A stretch of DNA of 64,000 nucleotides from Candidatus Nitronereus thalassa (GTDB taxonomy: Bacteria > Nitrospirota > Nitrospiria > Nitrospirales > UBA8639): contig NZ_JAQOUE010000001.1 of the NCBI RefSeq assembly GCF_032191465.1, positions 186,001 through 250,000 on the forward strand, given 5' to 3'. Below, in pieces: positions 36,688 to 44,831 of the stretch (position 1 is its first letter; every line of letters starts with the position of its first letter). The translations under genes and the position numbers were made by a program. The notes under the pieces were generated by a model. That model searched no databases, was not told the origin of the DNA, and worked only from the letters and a program-made list of their open reading frames with translations.

Positions 36688-37290
36688 ATGAAATCACTAC
36701 TTCGTTCAGGAATGAGTTTGTTGGCATTAGCAGGGATGTTAATGGTGGCCAGTCCTAGCCATGCCTTATTAGTGGATGCGACCGTCAGTGCGGGGGATGC
36801 GGAGATTGATCCGATTCGCCCTGGGGGAACCCTCACCTTGACGTTGCACGGTTTACCTTCCGTGGCACTCGGCGATGCGTTGGTGACCATCACGGTATTC
36901 GGAGGTTATTTGCTCCCGACCGAATATATCGATCTGTCCGTGGATGGAATCTCCGGTGGTCGGTGGTTGAACAATGAACCTTTGGACAACCCTTTTGTCA
37001 TCGGCCCAATCGATGATAAGGGGAATTCGTATTTTGGTAACATTGTTGGGACGGCAACCATTGGCATGGCTACCATGAATAGCGGCATTTTGGATGATCA
37101 CACGTTAGAGTTTGTCTTTGATTATAGTAGCGATGTTTTCGCCGGTGGACCTGGTGATTTGGCCCAAGTGCAAATCGTCTATGATGCTGATCCCGCGTCG
37201 AGCCCTGTGCCGGAACCCAGCACGATGTTGTTGTTGGGCACGGGTTTAGTAGGAATGGTGGCCTGGCGCATGAAAAAAGCCCAAGCCTAA
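36688..37290 (+). CDS. PEP-CTERM sorting domain protein, copy 3
   Basis: A protein of 200 residues, clearly a paralogue of copies 1 and 2. The signal peptide and first ~40 mature residues are nearly the same, while the central part has diverged (for example LDNPFVIGPIDDKGNSYF against DDLLTGPVGDVGNSYF). The exosortase signal VPEPSTMLLLGTGLVGMVAW plus RMKK is unchanged. CATAGGAGGTTA is the ribosome binding site. Confidence 0.93.
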   Translation: MKSLLRSGMSLLALAGMLMVASPSHALLVDATVSAGDAEIDPIRPGGTLTLTLHGLPSVALGDALVTITVFGGYLLPTEYIDLSVDGISGGRWLNNEPLDNPFVIGPIDDKGNSYFGNIVGTATIGMATMNSGILDDHTLEFVFDYSSDVFAGGPGDLAQVQIVYDADPASSPVPEPSTMLLLGTGLVGMVAWRMKKAQA

Positions 37291-37328
37291 GTTCTGAAGT
37301 TTGAAGTCTGAAGAAAGGATTCTTCAAA

Positions 37329-37367
37329 AGTGCCTGGCTCTCAACAGAGGCCGGGCACTTTTTTTTA
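37329..37367 (+). terminator. Rho-independent terminator of PEP-CTERM gene 3
   Basis: AGTGCCTGGC (37329-37338) pairs, with one G-T wobble, with GCCGGGCACT ending at 37359; a run of T follows. Confidence 0.88.
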
Positions 37368-37460
37368 TTTCAGGCGATTTCATTCAGTTTAATTATTTGT
37401 ATTTGAAATTGGTGGTGTCGGGTGTCGGCTTGTAAAGTCACTAAAAAGCTCTCAAATACT

Positions 37461-37575
37461 GTCGGAAAATTTTCCTCTCCCTGATTGAGCTCGTTGCTAC
37501 CCTCCAGTATTTGTCTTTGGAATTTTTTGATTTTTCCTGGTGATTGTCGAATTTCGGCCGTCGGATAATTTTACG
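37461..37575 (+). promoter_or_regulatory. Paired upstream activating elements of PEP-CTERM gene 4
   Basis: GTCGGAAAATTTTCCT at 37461-37476 and GTCGGATAATTTTACG at 37560-37575, starts 99 bp apart; the second is 116 bp before the promoter GG. The 466-bp spacer 37291-37756 has no supported gene and is otherwise unlike the earlier spacers, so the retained spacing is informative. Confidence 0.8.
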
Positions 37576-37628
37576 AGAGCCTTACGCCCTTCGAATGTGA
37601 CGTCCTCAAGCATTTTCCAAGAAACCAT

Positions 37629-37637
37629 CATGAATAC
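37629..37637 (+). promoter_or_regulatory. CATGAATAC box of PEP-CTERM gene 4
   Basis: CATGAATAC, 47 bp before the promoter GG and preceded by GAAACCAT. Confidence 0.6.
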
Positions 37638-37673
37638 AGGGGTTTGGGTAGAATCAATGCCGAAAATTTTGGC

Positions 37674-37690
37674 TTGGCCTGGGACTTGCT
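37674..37690 (+). promoter_or_regulatory. Sigma-54 promoter of PEP-CTERM gene 4
   Basis: TTGGCCTGGGACTTGCT with GG at 37676-37677 and GC at 37688-37689; the start codon is 68 bp beyond the GC. Confidence 0.82.
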
Positions 37691-37756
37691 GAAATTATAG
37701 TTACCGAAACGAAAACGTCAAACATAATAATTCGTGACTTTACAAAGGAGGGTGCT

Positions 37757-38359
37757 ATGAAAACTTTACTTCGAACAGGAATGAGCATGTTAGCGTTGGC
37801 GGGAATGTTAATGGTGACCGCCCCCAGCTATGCATTACCAGTGGATGTTACCGTGAGTGCGGGTGATGCGGAAATTGATCCGCTTGTCAATGGTGGAGCC
37901 GCGGGAACTCTAACCCTTACAATGTTGGGATTGCCCACGGTGGCGACAAGCGATGCGACAGTGACCGTGACGGTATTCGGAGATTTCAATAGCAGTGCAG
38001 AATGGATTGATTTATCCGTTGATGGAATTTCGGGCGGACGTTGGCTGAACAACAATGATGGTGATGACAGCATTGTTGGCCCAACTGGGGATGTCGGCAA
38101 CCAATATGGATCCAATCTCGTCGGAACGGCGATTATTTCGACGGCTCTGTTGAATCCGGAGTTGGCGGATGGCACCTTGGAGTTCCTCTTTACATATAGC
38201 AATAATGTTCACAATTTACTGGCAGGCGACTTTGCCTCTGTTCGCATTCAATATGATACGGTTGATGTTGCTCCGGTTCCAGAACCCAGCACGCTGTTGC
38301 TCTTAGGCACCGGCTTAGCGGGTGTGGTGGCTTGGCGCAAGAAACAAGTCCAAGCCTAA
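37757..38359 (+). CDS. PEP-CTERM sorting domain protein, copy 4
   Basis: A protein of 200 residues of a second subtype in the array: signal peptide MKTLLRTGMSMLALAGMLMV, mature start LPVDVTVSAGDAEIDP, then the LSVDGISGGRWLNN motif shared with the other copies. It ends VPEPSTLLLLGTGLAGVVAW and RKKQVQA. It is closest to copy 5. AAAGGAGGGTGCT is the ribosome binding site. Confidence 0.93.
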   Translation: MKTLLRTGMSMLALAGMLMVTAPSYALPVDVTVSAGDAEIDPLVNGGAAGTLTLTMLGLPTVATSDATVTVTVFGDFNSSAEWIDLSVDGISGGRWLNNNDGDDSIVGPTGDVGNQYGSNLVGTAIISTALLNPELADGTLEFLFTYSNNVHNLLAGDFASVRIQYDTVDVAPVPEPSTLLLLGTGLAGVVAWRKKQVQA

Positions 38360-38386
38360 TCTCTGAAGTTTGAATCCTTCCTTACA

Positions 38387-38419
38387 AAACGCCGGGCCTC
38401 AACAGCCTGGCGTTTTTTT
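38387..38419 (+). terminator. Rho-independent terminator of PEP-CTERM gene 4
   Basis: AACGCCGGGC pairs with GCCTGGCGTT across the loop CTCAACA (one mismatch or wobble) and is followed by a long T-run. Confidence 0.9.
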
Positions 38420-38703
38420 TTCTTCTTTGGGAATATAGATTACTTACTGTTAGAAAAATAAGTGGCCCATGGACTTTATACGTTAGCTATTCAGTGAGGA
38501 TTTACAACCAGCCCAATTAGTAAGATAGTCGGGAGGTTATGAATACGGAATCCCTGAAAGATGGGTCCTGATATGCCTTTGCTGCCCTACCTGAAATGTT
38601 ATTAATTGAAGAAGATTCCAACCTCTATTTCGATCATCTAGGTTTTTCATTGAATTGTATTTATCTATGAATTCAACTGTTATAAATGTTGTTTCGCCGA
38701 CCT

Positions 38704-38818
38704 GTCGGAAAATTAGCCACCCTCTGAATGAGCCCATTTCTTTCCTCTCCTGTTTGTTATTTGAGTTTTCCGATCATTTCTAGTTGTTGTCTGATTTCGC
38801 CCGTCGAATACTTTAACA
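38704..38818 (+). promoter_or_regulatory. Paired upstream activating elements of PEP-CTERM gene 5
   Basis: GTCGGAAAATTAGCCA at 38704-38719 and the weaker GTCGAATACTTTAACA at 38803-38818, starts 99 bp apart; the second is 114 bp before the promoter GG. The rest of the 638-bp spacer 38360-38997 shows nothing else clear. Confidence 0.72.
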
Positions 38819-38870
38819 ATAGTCCTTTGGGTCTCGAGTGTTTTACTGGCGACGGATTGACGGAAACTAT

Positions 38871-38879
38871 TGTAAATAC
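38871..38879 (+). promoter_or_regulatory. Degenerate CATGAATAC-type box of PEP-CTERM gene 5
   Basis: TGTAAATAC lies 46 bp before the promoter GG, the position of CATGAATAC in the other copies, and is preceded by GAAACTAT. Confidence 0.45.
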
Positions 38880-38914
38880 AATGGCTTATGGGATGGCCGT
38901 ATTTGAAAATGGTA

Positions 38915-38931
38915 TTGGCCCGTGACTTGCT
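38915..38931 (+). promoter_or_regulatory. Sigma-54 promoter of PEP-CTERM gene 5
   Basis: TTGGCCCGTGACTTGCT with GG at 38917-38918 and GC at 38929-38930; the start codon is 68 bp beyond the GC. Confidence 0.8.
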
Positions 38932-38997
38932 AAGGTTATGGGTAACGCCATGAGTTCTTAGACAGGACTAAGCCACAAATCACAAAAGGAGGGTGCT

Positions 38998-39588
38998 ATG
39001 AAAACTTTACTTCGAACAGGAATGAGCATGTTAGCGTTGGTTGGAATGTTAATGGTGTCTACCCCCAGCTATGCATTACCAGTGGATGTGACCGTGAGTG
39101 CGGGGGACGCGGAAATTGATCCCAATATCCCCGGAGGGTCTTTAACCCTGACGATGGTTGGGTTGCCCACCGTGGCGACGACCGATGCGTTGGTGACGGT
39201 GACGGTCCGAGGGGATTTTGATCACTCTTCTGAATTCATCGATTTATCTGTGGATGGGCTTTCTGGTGGTCGATGGCTGGACAACAATGATGGCAATGAC
39301 ATTATTGACGGTCCAGTTGGGGATGTCGGCGGTTTATATACGTTGATTACGGGGACGGCGACCATTTCAATGGCCTTGCTGAACCCGGAATTGGCCGATG
39401 GTACATTGAATTTCCTCTTTGATTATCCTCTCAATATTCACGATTTTGGATCAGGCGACTTTGCCTCCGTGCGTATTCAATATGAAACGGTGGATGTGGC
39501 CCCGGTTCCGGAACCCAGCACGCTGTTGCTCTTGGGCACCGGCTTAGCGGGGGTAGTAGCCTGGCGCAAGAAACAAGCCCACGCCTAA
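38998..39588 (+). CDS. PEP-CTERM sorting domain protein, copy 5
   Basis: A protein of 196 residues, the last of the tandem family. The signal peptide and mature start are those of copy 4 (LPVDVTVSAGDAEIDP), the core carries LSVDGLSGGRWLDNNDGND, and the end is VPEPSTLLLLGTGLAGVVAW with RKKQAHA. Its ribosome binding site AAAAGGAGGGTGCT is the same as that of copy 4. Confidence 0.93.
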   Translation: MKTLLRTGMSMLALVGMLMVSTPSYALPVDVTVSAGDAEIDPNIPGGSLTLTMVGLPTVATTDALVTVTVRGDFDHSSEFIDLSVDGLSGGRWLDNNDGNDIIDGPVGDVGGLYTLITGTATISMALLNPELADGTLNFLFDYPLNIHDFGSGDFASVRIQYETVDVAPVPEPSTLLLLGTGLAGVVAWRKKQAHA

Positions 39589-39610
39589 TCTCTGAAGTTT
39601 GATATGTTGA

Positions 39611-39646
39611 AAAAACACCAGGCTGTTCTGGCCTGGTGTTTTTTTG
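39611..39646 (+). terminator. Rho-independent terminator of PEP-CTERM gene 5
   Basis: AAACACCAGGC pairs with GCCTGGTGTTT around a short loop and continues into a T-run; it ends the array. Confidence 0.92.
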
Positions 39647-39747
39647 TATTCTAAATAAAAATAGATTCCCGATGACAAATTTCAGGGATGACGGAGTGAA
39701 GATCGGAAGGAATTTTTTTTAATTCGGATTTTTTGCCTCTTCCTACC

Positions 39748-39900
39748 CTAGAACAATGTGTAGATAAATGGTGCGACTGCTGATCCTTCGGTAAATACAA
39801 TTAAGCTCCCAAGAAGCACCAAGAAGGTGATGATGGGGAGGAGCCAAAATTTTTTCCGTTCTCTTAAAAATTCCCAAAGTTCTTTCGCGAAGTCGAGCAT
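39748..39900 (-). CDS. DUF5989-family small membrane protein
   Basis: A protein of only 50 residues: MLDFAKELWEFLRERKKFWL, then one hydrophobic helix and the ending GSAVAPFIYTLF. This pattern (charged amphipathic start, KKFWLLP, one helix, SAVAPFIYTLF) is that of DUF5989 proteins, which often lie beside SxtJ and NodU/CmcH-type carbamoyltransferase genes, as here. AGAGGAAACATC precedes the ATG. The function is unknown. Confidence 0.85.
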   Translation of the reverse strand: MLDFAKELWEFLRERKKFWLLPIITFLVLLGSLIVFTEGSAVAPFIYTLF

Positions 39901-39975
39901 GATGTTTCCTCTAAATATAGTGACGGACCCTGTGTTTGGTCATCTCTGCAATGGGTCCGAGGGGTTCTTCTTAGT

Positions 39976-40395
39976 TTAATATTGTTTTTTCATATGCTCC
40001 CCCTGCCTTGTTTGGCGCGGGGATCGATACGTGGTTTGATCGGGTTTAAGTTTTCGTTGAAGCGAATCTTTCCCCATCATTCGCCGAAAAAGGCCAATAG
40101 GGGTAAAGACCAAAAAGTATCCAATGCTCAAAATGATACGCGTGTTGATGAACCCGAGTGCATGGCCGACTTTCATCCAGCCCACAAAAAGTGGTCGTAA
40201 CACAATGGGGACGATCCCCCCAGCCAAAATTAATAGGCAGCCGAGAGCAATGGCCCACATGCGAATCGGTTCTTGCCGAATGATCAGTGGCCAGAGAGCA
40301 ATGAGTGTGAATATGCCACCGACCAGAAAGCCAAATGAACGAAGCTGTTTGGGTTGAACTTCGGGTGGATCATGAGAGAGTGTTTGGGTTGCCAT
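39976..40395 (-). CDS. SxtJ-like membrane protein
   Basis: A protein of 139 residues with about three or four hydrophobic segments, the last followed by FRRMMGKDSLQRKLKPDQTTYR, a tail typical of SxtJ-family proteins. SxtJ was named in saxitoxin clusters, but the family is widespread next to carbamoyltransferases and its job is unknown. It starts 18 bp after the carbamoyltransferase stop on the same strand. Confidence 0.78.
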   Translation of the reverse strand: MATQTLSHDPPEVQPKQLRSFGFLVGGIFTLIALWPLIIRQEPIRMWAIALGCLLILAGGIVPIVLRPLFVGWMKVGHALGFINTRIILSIGYFLVFTPIGLFRRMMGKDSLQRKLKPDQTTYRSPRQTRQGEHMKKQY

Positions 40396-40413
40396 ATCCG
40401 TAATTGCCGATGA

Positions 40414-42321
40414 TCAATCTAAAGCGAATTCTTCCTTCCAGTCGGTTTCTTCTTCCCAGGGTTTTTGGTCTGATTTAAACAGCACGCAATTTTCTAGGAC
40501 CAGGAGGTCCATTTCCGTTCGCATAAAGCAGCGGAAGGCATCCTCCGGGGAGCAGACGATGGGTTCTCCTCTCACGTTGAACGAGGTATTGACGAGAACG
40601 GGACATCCTGTTTGTTTTTCAAAGTTTTGGAGGAGCCGATAGTAACGCGGGTTGGTTTCCTCGTGAACGGTTTGGACCCGCGCAGAATAATCCAAATGCG
40701 TAACTGCCGGGATGTCGGATCGTGCCTGATTTAGGAGGTCGATTCCCCAAAGGTTGTCAGGGTTTGGACCCTGGGGGATGCGTCGATGTTTAACGACAGG
40801 GGCCACGATGAGCATGTAGGGGCTGTCTGAGTCGAGTTCAAAATAGTCAGTGACGCGTTCTCGCAGGACCGCTGGGGCAAATGGGCGGAAGGATTCCCGA
40901 TACTTAATCTTAAGATTCATGTTGGATTGCATTTTGGGATTTCGGGGATCACCCAAAATACTGCGTCCACCAAGGGCCCGAGGGCCAAATTCCATGCGTC
41001 CTTGAAACCATCCGATTATTTTGCCTTCGGCCAGGGCTTTTGCGACGACGTCGAAAAACTCGCTGTCGGAATATCGGGTGTAAACTGCATCAACGGTGTT
41101 CAGGTATTGTTCGATGTCTTCGTTTGAGCACGCCGGCCCAAGATAGGAGCCTTGCATCGCATCTTTTGATGGATGACAGGTGCGTGGATGGTCAAGCATG
41201 TGATGATAGACTTGTAAGGCTGCGCCCACGGCCCCGCCCGCATCTCCGGCGGCGGGTTGAATCCAAATTCCTTTGAAGGGGCCTTCCCGCAGGAGACGCC
41301 CATTGCCGACGCAGTTCAAGGCCACTCCGCCGGCCATGCATAGATAGTCCATACCAGTTTCGCGATGAACGGTTCGGCCAAGTTGGAGCATGACTTCTTC
41401 GGTGACCTCCTGAACGGATCGTGCTAGGTCCATTTCACGTTGCGTGAGCGTGGACTCAGGTGTGCGAGGGGGACCACCAAAGAGGTCGTCAAACTTTGAA
41501 TTCGTCATGGTTAATCCGGTGCAGAAGTTGAAGTATTCCATGTTGAGCCGGAAGGTACCATCAGGTTTGATGTCGATGAGATGGTCCTTAATCAATTTTG
41601 TATAGGTTGGTTGGCCATAAGGGGCGAGTCCCATGACCTTATATTCGCCGGAGTTGACCCTAAATCCTGTGTAATAGGTGAATGCAGAGTATAAGAGGCC
41701 GAGAGAATGCGGGAACGGGATTTCCCATTGTGGCGTGATGGAATTCTTGTTGCCCGTCCACACAGAGGTAGTGGCCCATTCACCGACGCCATCCATACAG
41801 AGAATGGCCGCTTGTTCGTAGGGAGAGGGATAAAAGGCAGAGGCGGCATGCGACTCATGGTGTTCAGGAAATGACAAGGGTGGAATTGGTCCTGGGCCTT
41901 TTAAGGATTCCAAGTTCTCAAATTGCTTCGTGAGTCGGTTTTTGAGGAATAGTTTTTCTTTGAGCCATACCGGCATAGCTTGCCAAAAAGATATCAGGCC
42001 CTTGGGTGCATATGAGAGATAGGTTTCAAGAAGTCGTTCAAATTTTAAAAACGGTTTTTCATAAAATGCGATGGTCTCGAGATCGCTTAGGGTAATTTTT
42101 CCTTCTTTGAGGCAATACGTGATGGCGTGAATGGGGAAACGGGCATCATGTTTTTTGCGGGAAAATCGTTCTTCTTGGGCCGCGGCAATGATGTGTCCGT
42201 TTTTAATCAAACAGGCGGCGCTATCGTGATAAAAGCCAGAGATGCCTAGGATCCAAATATCGCTTTTGGTGTTCGCTTGGGCTTTTTTGGTTGAATCTAG
42301 CTGAGAGTGTATTGAGTTCAT
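40414..42321 (-). CDS. Carbamoyltransferase (NodU/CmcH family)
   Basis: A protein of 635 residues from the ATG at 42321; a GTG at 42372, directly behind AGGAG, would add 17 residues, so the start is not fixed. An N-terminal Kae1-like domain (ILGISGFYHDSAACLIKNG, FPEHHESHAASAFYPS, CMDGVGEWATT, MAGGVALNCVGNGRLL) is followed by the C-terminal YrdC-like part (GRMEFGPRALGGRSILGDPRN, PVLVNTSFNVRGEPIV). Such enzymes transfer carbamoyl from carbamoyl phosphate to hydroxyl groups of sugars or natural products. The acceptor is unknown; genes for a natural-product cluster are not seen nearby. Confidence 0.93.
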   Translation of the reverse strand: MNSIHSQLDSTKKAQANTKSDIWILGISGFYHDSAACLIKNGHIIAAAQEERFSRKKHDARFPIHAITYCLKEGKITLSDLETIAFYEKPFLKFERLLETYLSYAPKGLISFWQAMPVWLKEKLFLKNRLTKQFENLESLKGPGPIPPLSFPEHHESHAASAFYPSPYEQAAILCMDGVGEWATTSVWTGNKNSITPQWEIPFPHSLGLLYSAFTYYTGFRVNSGEYKVMGLAPYGQPTYTKLIKDHLIDIKPDGTFRLNMEYFNFCTGLTMTNSKFDDLFGGPPRTPESTLTQREMDLARSVQEVTEEVMLQLGRTVHRETGMDYLCMAGGVALNCVGNGRLLREGPFKGIWIQPAAGDAGGAVGAALQVYHHMLDHPRTCHPSKDAMQGSYLGPACSNEDIEQYLNTVDAVYTRYSDSEFFDVVAKALAEGKIIGWFQGRMEFGPRALGGRSILGDPRNPKMQSNMNLKIKYRESFRPFAPAVLRERVTDYFELDSDSPYMLIVAPVVKHRRIPQGPNPDNLWGIDLLNQARSDIPAVTHLDYSARVQTVHEETNPRYYRLLQNFEKQTGCPVLVNTSFNVRGEPIVCSPEDAFRCFMRTEMDLLVLENCVLFKSDQKPWEEETDWKEEFALD

Positions 42322-42530
42322 GGAATAAGTCGGAATTGTTCTTGTGAAAGGATTTGGCCCTCTAGCGAGCACCTCCTAAGTGCCTTAATCCAAACAAATA
42401 TTATTTTCGTAACCTCAGGCATTATGAACAATTCATGAAAACCACTAAATACGTATTTTGGGTAACTTTTCTACAAAAGTCATTACATTTCTTCAGAAGG
42501 ATGGCTGGTGAGCTGAACACTGGCAAGGAA

Positions 42531-43094
42531 TTAAGTTTTTAATTTGGATTCAAATTGTTTCCGGAATTTGGCGATTTTTGGGCCAATGAGGTACGAGCAA
42601 TAGGGCTGCATGGGATTCCGCACAAAATATTCCTGGTGATAATCCTCTCCCATGTAGAAGGGTTGTGCGGGAGAGACTTCCGTGACTATGGGCGCATCAA
42701 ACAGGTTGTCGGCAGTGAGGGATGAGATTACCGCTTTCGCCGTTTTTTCTTGTTCCGGTGAATGATAGAAAACAACAGATCGATATTGAGTCCCGACGTC
42801 GTTACCCTGACGATTCAATGTGGTCGGATCGTGAAGCGAAAAAAATACTTGGAGAATATCTCGAAATGAAATGATGGAAGGATCGAAGGTGACCTGTACC
42901 ACTTCCGCATGTCCTGTGACTCCGGTGCAGACAGCTTCATATGATGGATTGGGGTGTTTCCCGCCCATATAGCCAGACTCTACAGACTCCACACCCTTCA
43001 ACATGTCAAACGCGGCCTCTATGCACCAAAAACATCCGGCTCCGAGTGTGGCTATTTCTTTTCCGGACGGTGGGGATGAGGGAGAATCGGTCAT
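42531..43094 (-). CDS. msrA: Peptide methionine sulfoxide reductase MsrA
   Basis: A protein of 187 residues from the ATG at 43094, which has AAGGAGCAGAA in front. The active site GAGCFWC (C21) and the later GYMGGKHPNPSYEAVCTGVTGHAEVV block are typical. A C-terminal Cys in QPYCSYLIGPK may be the resolving residue. The enzyme repairs methionine-S-sulfoxide. Confidence 0.95.
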   Translation of the reverse strand: MTDSPSSPPSGKEIATLGAGCFWCIEAAFDMLKGVESVESGYMGGKHPNPSYEAVCTGVTGHAEVVQVTFDPSIISFRDILQVFFSLHDPTTLNRQGNDVGTQYRSVVFYHSPEQEKTAKAVISSLTADNLFDAPIVTEVSPAQPFYMGEDYHQEYFVRNPMQPYCSYLIGPKIAKFRKQFESKLKT

Positions 43095-43368
43095 TTCTGC
43101 TCCTTCCAATATTCAAGTTCTGATATCAGAAAAATGGGTACTACCTTATATCATTTCACCCAAATCTCTGTCACTGTTTAAGGATTTCCATTTCTGAAGG
43201 CAATAGATCTTCATGTATCTAGATGGGTTATAAGATGGTGGTTGTCGGAATTTGAAAAATTTTCTTATGGTGGCGGAGGGACAAATAGGTTACAGTGGGG
43301 ACCATTGATCCACGGAGCCTGTGATTTGCATTCCCATTTTCTGCAATAAAAAAAGGAAACCCATTATT

Positions 43369-44604
43369 GTGAGTGACCGCTCCAGTCCATCCTGGTATGA
43401 CGTCATTGTGGTAGGTATGGGGCCGGCTGGAGCCTCGACTGCCCATGAATTAAGCCAGGCTGGCCTGTCGGTGTTGGGCTTAGAGAAGCAAACCCATCCA
43501 CGATATAAGGTCTGTGGTGGGGCATTGTCCGCTCGAATTGATCATATCTTGCCTCCCGAATTTAAAGACGTTGTTGAAGAGTCGGTGCATCGTTTGCAAT
43601 TTAGCTATAGTCCCGAAGAGTCCTACTTTGTTGAATCGCCTGAACCATTTGCCTTTATGGTCATGCGGTCGCGATTTGATAAATGGCTGATGACTCGTGC
43701 GCAACGGAGTGGGACAGAGGTGCATGAGGCCGAAGCGGTCAAAACTTTGCAGCCACTTTCCGATGGTGTCGAGGTGACTACCACCAAAGGGCGTTATTTG
43801 GGGCGAGTGGTCGTGGGGGCGGATGGAGCCATGAGTGTGGTGGCTCAGCAATTATTTGCCGGTCGCGGCCTACGAAACATTCCGGCTTTAGAAAGCGAAA
43901 TTTTTGGCGTGTCTGAAATCCGGGAGCCGTTGCTCTCCCAAAACCCAGGGTTGAAGTTAGCGGTGATCAGTCTCAATGCAGCCAAAAAGGGCTATGGATG
44001 GATATTTCCAAAACGCGATGGTCTTTCCATCGGTGTTGGAGAGTTCGTGAGAGGCGATAGTCGACCCAAACGGAGTTTTCAACAATTTTCTGAAGAGGAA
44101 CCTTCACTTGCTGGGTTGACGATTCCTGCACCCGTAGGCCACCCGATCCCCGTGTATAATCGGCATCCTGGAGTGAAGGGGAATAAATGGAATGGGGGTC
44201 TAGTGCACGATCGAGCTGTCCTTGTAGGAGATGCTGGGCATTTGGTTGATCCCTTGTTAGGGGAGGGCATTTTGTATGCCGTGCGGTCCGGGCAATTGGC
44301 CGGTGCCAGCATCGTGAAATTTTTGCAAGGGGAGCAAGGTACGCTTGAAGATTACGAGCATGCCATTCTTCGGGAATTTGCAGAGGAGTTTCGTATTGCC
44401 TCGAAGTTGAATCGAGTGGTCTATGGACTGCCACGATCATGGCATCGATGGTTAGGGCGAACGTTTCCAGTTCCTTATCAACAAGTATTGCATCGGTATT
44501 GTCAATTACTTCAAGGACGTGAAACCTATCAAACGTTGTGGGCGCGTGCGATGCACAAGATTAATCCCTTTGGGCGAGCTGCCGCCGAAATGGAAATGCC
44601 CTAA
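43369..44604 (+). CDS. Geranylgeranyl reductase family FAD-dependent oxidoreductase
   Basis: A protein of 411 residues from a GTG at 43369 behind AAGGAAA; a GTG at 43321 is an alternative. The FAD-binding motif is VVGMGPAGASTAHELSQAG, followed by HPRYKVCGGALSARI with the conserved CGG, and the second FAD motif LVGDAGHLVDPLLGEGILYAVRSG. Members reduce geranylgeranyl chains of chlorophyll, quinones or lipids. In a non-phototroph a quinone or polyprenol is more likely, which is inference. Confidence 0.9.
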   Translation: MSDRSSPSWYDVIVVGMGPAGASTAHELSQAGLSVLGLEKQTHPRYKVCGGALSARIDHILPPEFKDVVEESVHRLQFSYSPEESYFVESPEPFAFMVMRSRFDKWLMTRAQRSGTEVHEAEAVKTLQPLSDGVEVTTTKGRYLGRVVVGADGAMSVVAQQLFAGRGLRNIPALESEIFGVSEIREPLLSQNPGLKLAVISLNAAKKGYGWIFPKRDGLSIGVGEFVRGDSRPKRSFQQFSEEEPSLAGLTIPAPVGHPIPVYNRHPGVKGNKWNGGLVHDRAVLVGDAGHLVDPLLGEGILYAVRSGQLAGASIVKFLQGEQGTLEDYEHAILREFAEEFRIASKLNRVVYGLPRSWHRWLGRTFPVPYQQVLHRYCQLLQGRETYQTLWARAMHKINPFGRAAAEMEMP

Positions 44605-44831
44605 CCGGAAAATCGATCCTAATATCCAGTATTTCCTCAGGACCTCTCCTGCCTTTCCATTGAATTCCCAACCATAAAAGTTGCTTAATTGTTCACTCGC
44701 CTTTTCATTCATGGTTCTATCTTCGGACATCTGTCGTTATTCACCTCGCGAAGTTATTGACTTTACGCTTGGCTCTAGAGATGATGCGGCCCTTCCCATT
44801 TTGATCAGATTTTAAGGGGTGATGGAAGACA

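Noticed and set aside
43243-43258. GTCGGAATTTGAAAAA as a further copy of the PEP-CTERM enhancer element
   Set aside because: Only the first seven bases fit, no partner occurs 99 bp away and no GG-N10-GC promoter follows. Probably chance.
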